A stretch of 8,871 bases of DNA. Origin: Ferruginibacter sp. Its GTDB lineage: Bacteria; Bacteroidota; Bacteroidia; Chitinophagales; Chitinophagaceae. The stretch covers positions 1 through 8,871 of the forward strand of contig JANXOQ010000207.1 of the NCBI GenBank assembly GCA_025357775.1, in the 5' to 3' direction. Shown here one piece after another: positions 6,001-8,871 of this stretch. The notes under the pieces are model-generated. The model ran no database searches and was not told the DNA's origin. It saw only the letters and a list, made by a program, of their open reading frames with translations. Position 1 is the stretch's first letter, and the number at the start of each line of letters is the position of its first letter. The position numbers and the translations under genes were made by a program.

Positions 6001-7104
6001 CTACTCCACCCAGTCCGCTATAAAAATATTGGTATCTCTTGTACCACCGTTATTTCTATTGCTACTAAATACAATTTTTTTTCCATTATGGCTAAACATG
6101 GGGAATGCATCAAAACCATTATCTCTAGATATTTTTTGCACATTCTTTCCATCCAAATCTGCTAAGTATATATTAAATGGGAAACCTCTTTTATATTCAT
6201 GATTGCTACAAAAAACTACATGCTTGCCATCTGGCGTAAAGTTAGGCGCCCAGTTTGCTTGCTTTAGGTCTGTAATGGCATGGGCATCTGTTCCATCTGC
6301 ATTTGCTATCCACACTTCCATATTAGTTGGTGCTACCAAGTTTTCTGCTAACAATTCTTTGTATTCTTTTATTTCTACATCGGTACTAGGGCGGCTTGCA
6401 CGCCATATTATTTTTGTACCATCTGGGCTAAACCATGCACCTCCATCATAGCCAAGTGTGTTGGTTATTTGTTTTACTTTTTTTCCTTTCAAATCCATCG
6501 TATACAAATCTAAATCACCATTTCTTATAGATGTAAAAACCATTCTATCTCCTTTTGGAGAAATAGTTGCTTCTGCATCATACCCCTTTGTAGTAGTAAG
6601 TTGTTTTAAAATTTTACCATTTACATCTGCTTGAAAAATATCCATATTTGTATCTAGAGGCCAAATGTATTTATTGCCATATTTTTTTCTATCAGGCTTT
6701 GGTGGGCAGGCATTCCCGGCTAAATGTGTAGATGCGTACAATACTGATTTACCATCTGGATAAAAATATGCACAAGTTGTAACTCCACCGCCAGTGCTTA
6801 TTTGCTTTGGTTCAAATTTTTCGTTAGCACTTGTAGGTATTTTGCCAAGCCAAATTTGATCACAAATAACTCCTTTGGAGGGCTCAGATTTTTGAAATAT
6901 TAAATATTTTGCATCTTTACTTAAATATGCCTCTGCATTATCGCCACCAAAAGTTAATTGGCGCATATTAGCAAAATGTGTTTCTCCTTCAAAATGTATG
7001 GTAGTATCACCAAAACTATGCACCGTTTGGGCGAAATTTTTACTTTGAAAAGCCATCAACCCTAATATTACAATTGCTGTTACTGCTGTTAAAATGTATT
7101 TCAT
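6001..7104 (-). CDS. Exported TolB-like (PD40/WD40-like) beta-propeller protein
   Basis: A 367-residue protein. An N-terminal hydrophobic segment (about 4-18) after MKY looks like a signal peptide, with cleavage probably near residue 25, so a periplasmic or envelope location is likely. The rest is built of six PD40-type repeats, each with an acidic/aromatic turn, a (S/T)PDGK-like turn and a hydrophobic strand: about 55-90, 108-125, 174-214 (YDAEATISPKGDRMVF), 218-237 (YDGGAWFSPDGTKIIW), 283-326 (WAPNFTPDGKHVVF) and 330-365 (FDAFPMFSHNGKKIVF). This predicts a six-bladed propeller like the C-terminal part of TolB. The TolB N-terminal domain is missing and no tol/pal genes are nearby, so it is not TolB itself. 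No catalytic domain is visible; a binding or scaffolding role is inferred. Four Cys residues (81, 111, 133, 299) could pair outside the cytoplasm. Confidence 0.82.
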   Translation of the reverse strand: MKYILTAVTAIVILGLMAFQSKNFAQTVHSFGDTTIHFEGETHFANMRQLTFGGDNAEAYLSKDAKYLIFQKSEPSKGVICDQIWLGKIPTSANEKFEPKQISTGGGVTTCAYFYPDGKSVLYASTHLAGNACPPKPDRKKYGNKYIWPLDTNMDIFQADVNGKILKQLTTTKGYDAEATISPKGDRMVFTSIRNGDLDLYTMDLKGKKVKQITNTLGYDGGAWFSPDGTKIIWRASRPSTDVEIKEYKELLAENLVAPTNMEVWIANADGTDAHAITDLKQANWAPNFTPDGKHVVFCSNHEYKRGFPFNIYLADLDGKNVQKISRDNGFDAFPMFSHNGKKIVFSSNRNNGGTRDTNIFIADWVE

Positions 7105-7277
7105 TTTAATAAAAATTTTTTACAAAGTTACGTTGCAAATAATTATTTAGTTCAGTAAGAAATGTAAAGAGATTGTCAGTAATGAAACTATATATTTTAG
7201 ATTTTAAGAGATGAAACAAAATTTTATCAAATTAAATAAATAAGCTTTACTGAGATAAGCATTATTTTTACGAAAGT
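7105..7277. other. Divergent promoter region between the PD40 and TPR genes
   Basis: These 173 AT-rich bases separate two genes pointing away from each other. A good -7 box for the minus gene is present (7123-7130). For the plus gene there are only near-matches: TATATTTT at 7191-7198 with a TTG at 7173-7175, and TATTTTTA at 7263-7270, which is too close to the start. No operator-like palindrome is evident. Confidence 0.45.
7123..7130 (-). promoter_or_regulatory. Candidate Bacteroidota -7 box for the PD40 gene
   Basis: On the minus strand this reads TAACTTTG, an exact match to TAnnTTTG, ending 18 bases before the ATG at 7104. That would give a short leader, as is common in Bacteroidota. No TTG sits at the expected -33 position, so the call rests on the -7 box and its distance. 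Confidence 0.4.
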
Positions 7278-8096
7278 ATGAGAAAGAATAAATTGAATTT
7301 TATAATATTGTTTACATTTTTATGCAATGCTTGCAATGATGTTAATAAGCAAAATGAAAATATAAGTATTGCCAATACATCTAGTGCTAGTGCTACCGAA
7401 GCAGCACTAAAAGCTGCGTTAGATAAAAGCCCAGATTCTACAATATTGGTACAAAACCTAGTGGAGTATTATGCAGTAGCTCAAAACTATGATGCTGCCT
7501 TAGCAACGGTAGATAATGCTTTAAAAAGAGATATTGCAAACCCGTATTTGTGGGATATGAAATCAATTGTAGCCGGGCAAAAAGGTGATACTGCACAAGC
7601 CATTAGTGCTATGGAAAAGGCAATACAAATATTGCCAAACCCAGAATTTGTTATAAGTCTTGGAGCATTGTATGCAGAAACTGGAAATAAAAAAGCATTA
7701 GAACTGGCGGACGCATTACTTGTAGGCAGTAAAGCTAAAGCTGGAAAAGAAGCTAATTTTATAAAAGGATTATATTATAGTTTTACAAATGAAAAGGAAA
7801 CAGCCATTTCATTTTTTGATAAATGCATGGCTTTGGATTATACATTTGTGCAAGCATACTTAGAAAAAGCATTAGCATTATTTGATTTAAAAAAATATGC
7901 AGCTGCTGCAGATGTTTTGGAGAAAGCTGTAACCGTACAAAACCAATTTGACAGAGGGTATTATTACCTTGGGCAGTGTTATGAAAAACTTAATAGAACA
8001 CAAGAAGCAATTGAAGTATACCAAAGGGCTTTGATAATAGACCCCAAGTATGTGGAGGTAATAGATGCATTGGGAAAGTTGGGGATTAGTAATTAG
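7278..8096 (+). CDS. TPR-repeat protein, probable lipoprotein
   Basis: A 272-residue protein. The N-terminus MRKNKLNFIILFTFLCNAC has a positive start, a hydrophobic core and Cys19 in a loose lipobox (L-C-N-A-C), so it is probably lipid-anchored in the envelope; the lipobox is imperfect and a plain signal peptide is possible. A low-complexity Ser/Thr/Asn stretch (about 28-40) leads into helical repeats of 34 residues: about 54-87, 88-121, 122-155, 156-189, 190-223 and 224-257. The last (DRGYYYLGQCYEKLNRTQEA) is the clearest TPR, with the Gly/Tyr and Ala/Pro positions of the family; the middle ones are more degenerate. TPRs bind other proteins; the partner is unknown. It is transcribed away from the PD40 gene and is followed by rpe after 127 bases. 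Confidence 0.82.
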   Translation: MRKNKLNFIILFTFLCNACNDVNKQNENISIANTSSASATEAALKAALDKSPDSTILVQNLVEYYAVAQNYDAALATVDNALKRDIANPYLWDMKSIVAGQKGDTAQAISAMEKAIQILPNPEFVISLGALYAETGNKKALELADALLVGSKAKAGKEANFIKGLYYSFTNEKETAISFFDKCMALDYTFVQAYLEKALALFDLKKYAAAADVLEKAVTVQNQFDRGYYYLGQCYEKLNRTQEAIEVYQRALIIDPKYVEVIDALGKLGISN

Positions 8097-8169
8097 CCAA
8101 TGTAATAATTAGCAAATTTATTAATATATGAATGTGCAATTTTACATACAAATTAATTTTTATTTAACA

Positions 8170-8207
8170 AAGTTGCCAAGTTGCCCTTCGGGCCATTTAG
8201 GGGGCTA
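8170..8207. repeat. Hairpin/G-run intergenic element upstream of rpe
   Basis: A compact G+C-rich patch in otherwise AT-rich DNA. AGTTGCCAAGTTGCC contains a short direct repeat (GTTGCC at 8172-8177 and 8180-8185). It is followed by the hairpin GCCC-TTC-GGGC (8183-8193), then CATTTAGGGGGCT. The arrangement of hairpin, ATTTAGGGGG and CT recalls dispersed elements I remember between genes of Bacteroidota. It is not followed by T's, so it is not an ordinary terminator. It ends about 17 bases before the rpe start and would lie in its leader if transcribed from upstream. Confidence 0.45.
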
Positions 8208-8223
8208 ATTCAATAATTCATTT

Positions 8224-8871
8224 ATGCCTTTAATAGCTCCGTCTCTACTTGCTGCAAATTTTTTGCAACTACAAAGTGAATGTGAAATGATTAATGCTAG
8301 CGAAGCAGATTGGTTTCATATTGACATTATGGATGGTGTTTTTGTACCTAATATTAGCTTTGGTGCTATGGTAACAAAATTTATAACAAGCGCCTCTAAA
8401 AAATACAATGATGTACATTTAATGATAGAAAAACCAGAGCACTTTGTAGAAATTTTTAGAGATGCAGGAGCTAATAATGTTACAGTGCATATAGAAGCAT
8501 GCACTCACCTTCATAAAAATATTGAGCAAATAAAACAATTGGGTATGCATGCTGGTGTGGCAATAAACCCACATACGCCTGTGTCTTTGCTTAAAGACAT
8601 TTTAGCAGATGTAGATTTGATTTGTGTAATGAGTGTGAACCCAGGCTTTGGTGGGCAATCTTTTATACCACATACATTAAAAAAAATATCACAGCTACGT
8701 GCATTAATTGATGAACAAAATCTTACCACAAAAATTGAAGTAGATGGTGGCGTAACACTAAAAAATGCAGCTAGTATTATTGCAGCTGGTGCCGATGTAT
8801 TGGTTGCTGGAAATACTGTTTTTAAAGCTGTAAATTCAACGGAGATAATTAAACAATTAAAAGCTCTTTAG
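8224..8871 (+). CDS. rpe: Ribulose-phosphate 3-epimerase
   Basis: A 215-residue TIM-barrel enzyme that interconverts ribulose 5-phosphate and xylulose 5-phosphate in the pentose phosphate pathway, in the cytoplasm. The start IAPSLLAANF (4-13) carries the active-site Ser7. Metal ligands are His32 and Asp34 (FHIDIMDGVFVPN, 31-43), His65 (VHLMIEKPEHF, 64-74) and Asp174 (EVDGGV, 172-177), with Asp34 and Asp174 also the acid/base pair. The flexible loop VNPGFGGQSF is at 138-147 and the phosphate-binding end ADVLVAGNTVF at 190-200. Length is normal and all key residues are present. The ATG at 8224 gives the expected MPLIAPS start. The TAG is the final three bases of the window, so the gene is complete but nothing downstream can be seen. 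Confidence 0.97.
   Translation: MPLIAPSLLAANFLQLQSECEMINASEADWFHIDIMDGVFVPNISFGAMVTKFITSASKKYNDVHLMIEKPEHFVEIFRDAGANNVTVHIEACTHLHKNIEQIKQLGMHAGVAINPHTPVSLLKDILADVDLICVMSVNPGFGGQSFIPHTLKKISQLRALIDEQNLTTKIEVDGGVTLKNAASIIAAGADVLVAGNTVFKAVNSTEIIKQLKAL

Noticed and set aside
6001..7104. PD40 protein as the TolB of a Tol-Pal system
   Set aside because: The TolB N-terminal domain is absent and no tolQ, tolR, tolA or pal gene lies nearby.
8090..8116. Near-direct repeat TAATTAGCCAA / TAATTAGCAAA across the TPR stop codon
   Set aside because: It is eleven bases with one mismatch in AT-rich DNA at a 16-base spacing. It is easily due to chance or minor slippage, with no functional sign.
8183..8207. GCCC-TTC-GGGC hairpin as a terminator for the TPR gene
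   Set aside because: It is followed by ATTTAGGGGG rather than a T-run, and the stem has only four pairs. It is better described as a repeat-like element.
1..8871. CRISPR array, tRNA/rRNA gene, insertion sequence, phage or defence genes
   Set aside because: I saw no regularly spaced repeats, no tRNA-like cloverleaf, no transposase or integrase motifs, and no recognisable defence domains on either strand.

Overview
The window is low in G+C by eye and carries nine complete protein-coding genes plus a possible tail of a tenth at the left edge. It looks like chromosomal DNA from the Bacteroidota, probably the Chitinophagales/Sphingobacteriia side. The reasons are A-rich translation starts without Shine-Dalgarno sequences, two exact matches to the Bacteroidota -7 promoter box (TAnnTTTG), and the style of several proteins (DUF983, an 85-residue SemiSWEET, the cupin-type homogentisate dioxygenase of about 385 residues). 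The genus cannot be fixed from this sequence.

Layout: (1) 192-2679, plus strand: a tight three-gene run of an ABC exporter half-transporter, a SemiSWEET-type small transporter and a DUF983 zinc-ribbon membrane protein, with gaps of only 3 and 4 bases, so most likely one operon. (2) 2693-4739, minus strand: homogentisate 1,2-dioxygenase followed by the tRNA pseudouridine-55 synthase TruB. TruB converges on the DUF983 gene with a 13-base gap. (3) 4740-6000: a YfcE-like metallophosphoesterase on the plus strand, starting at TTG and flanked by two AT-rich non-coding stretches of more than 300 bases that hold weak hairpins. (4) 6001-7104, minus strand: an exported six-bladed TolB/PD40-type beta-propeller. 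(5) 7278-8096, plus strand: a TPR protein that is probably a lipoprotein. (6) 8224-8871, plus strand: ribulose-phosphate 3-epimerase, whose stop codon is the last three bases of the window.

The genes do not form one pathway. Housekeeping functions (TruB, Rpe), a catabolic enzyme (homogentisate ring cleavage, without its usual pathway partners here), transport/envelope proteins and two exported repeat proteins sit side by side, as is common in Bacteroidota chromosomes. I found no mobile element, CRISPR array, phage gene, RNA gene or defence system, and no convincing new multi-gene system. The points most worth a second look are an apparent insert of about 30 residues in the metallophosphoesterase, a G-run/hairpin element upstream of rpe that resembles a dispersed intergenic repeat, a His at the A-loop position of the ABC protein, and paired GATTGA/TCAATC inverted repeats in the 5652-6000 gap.
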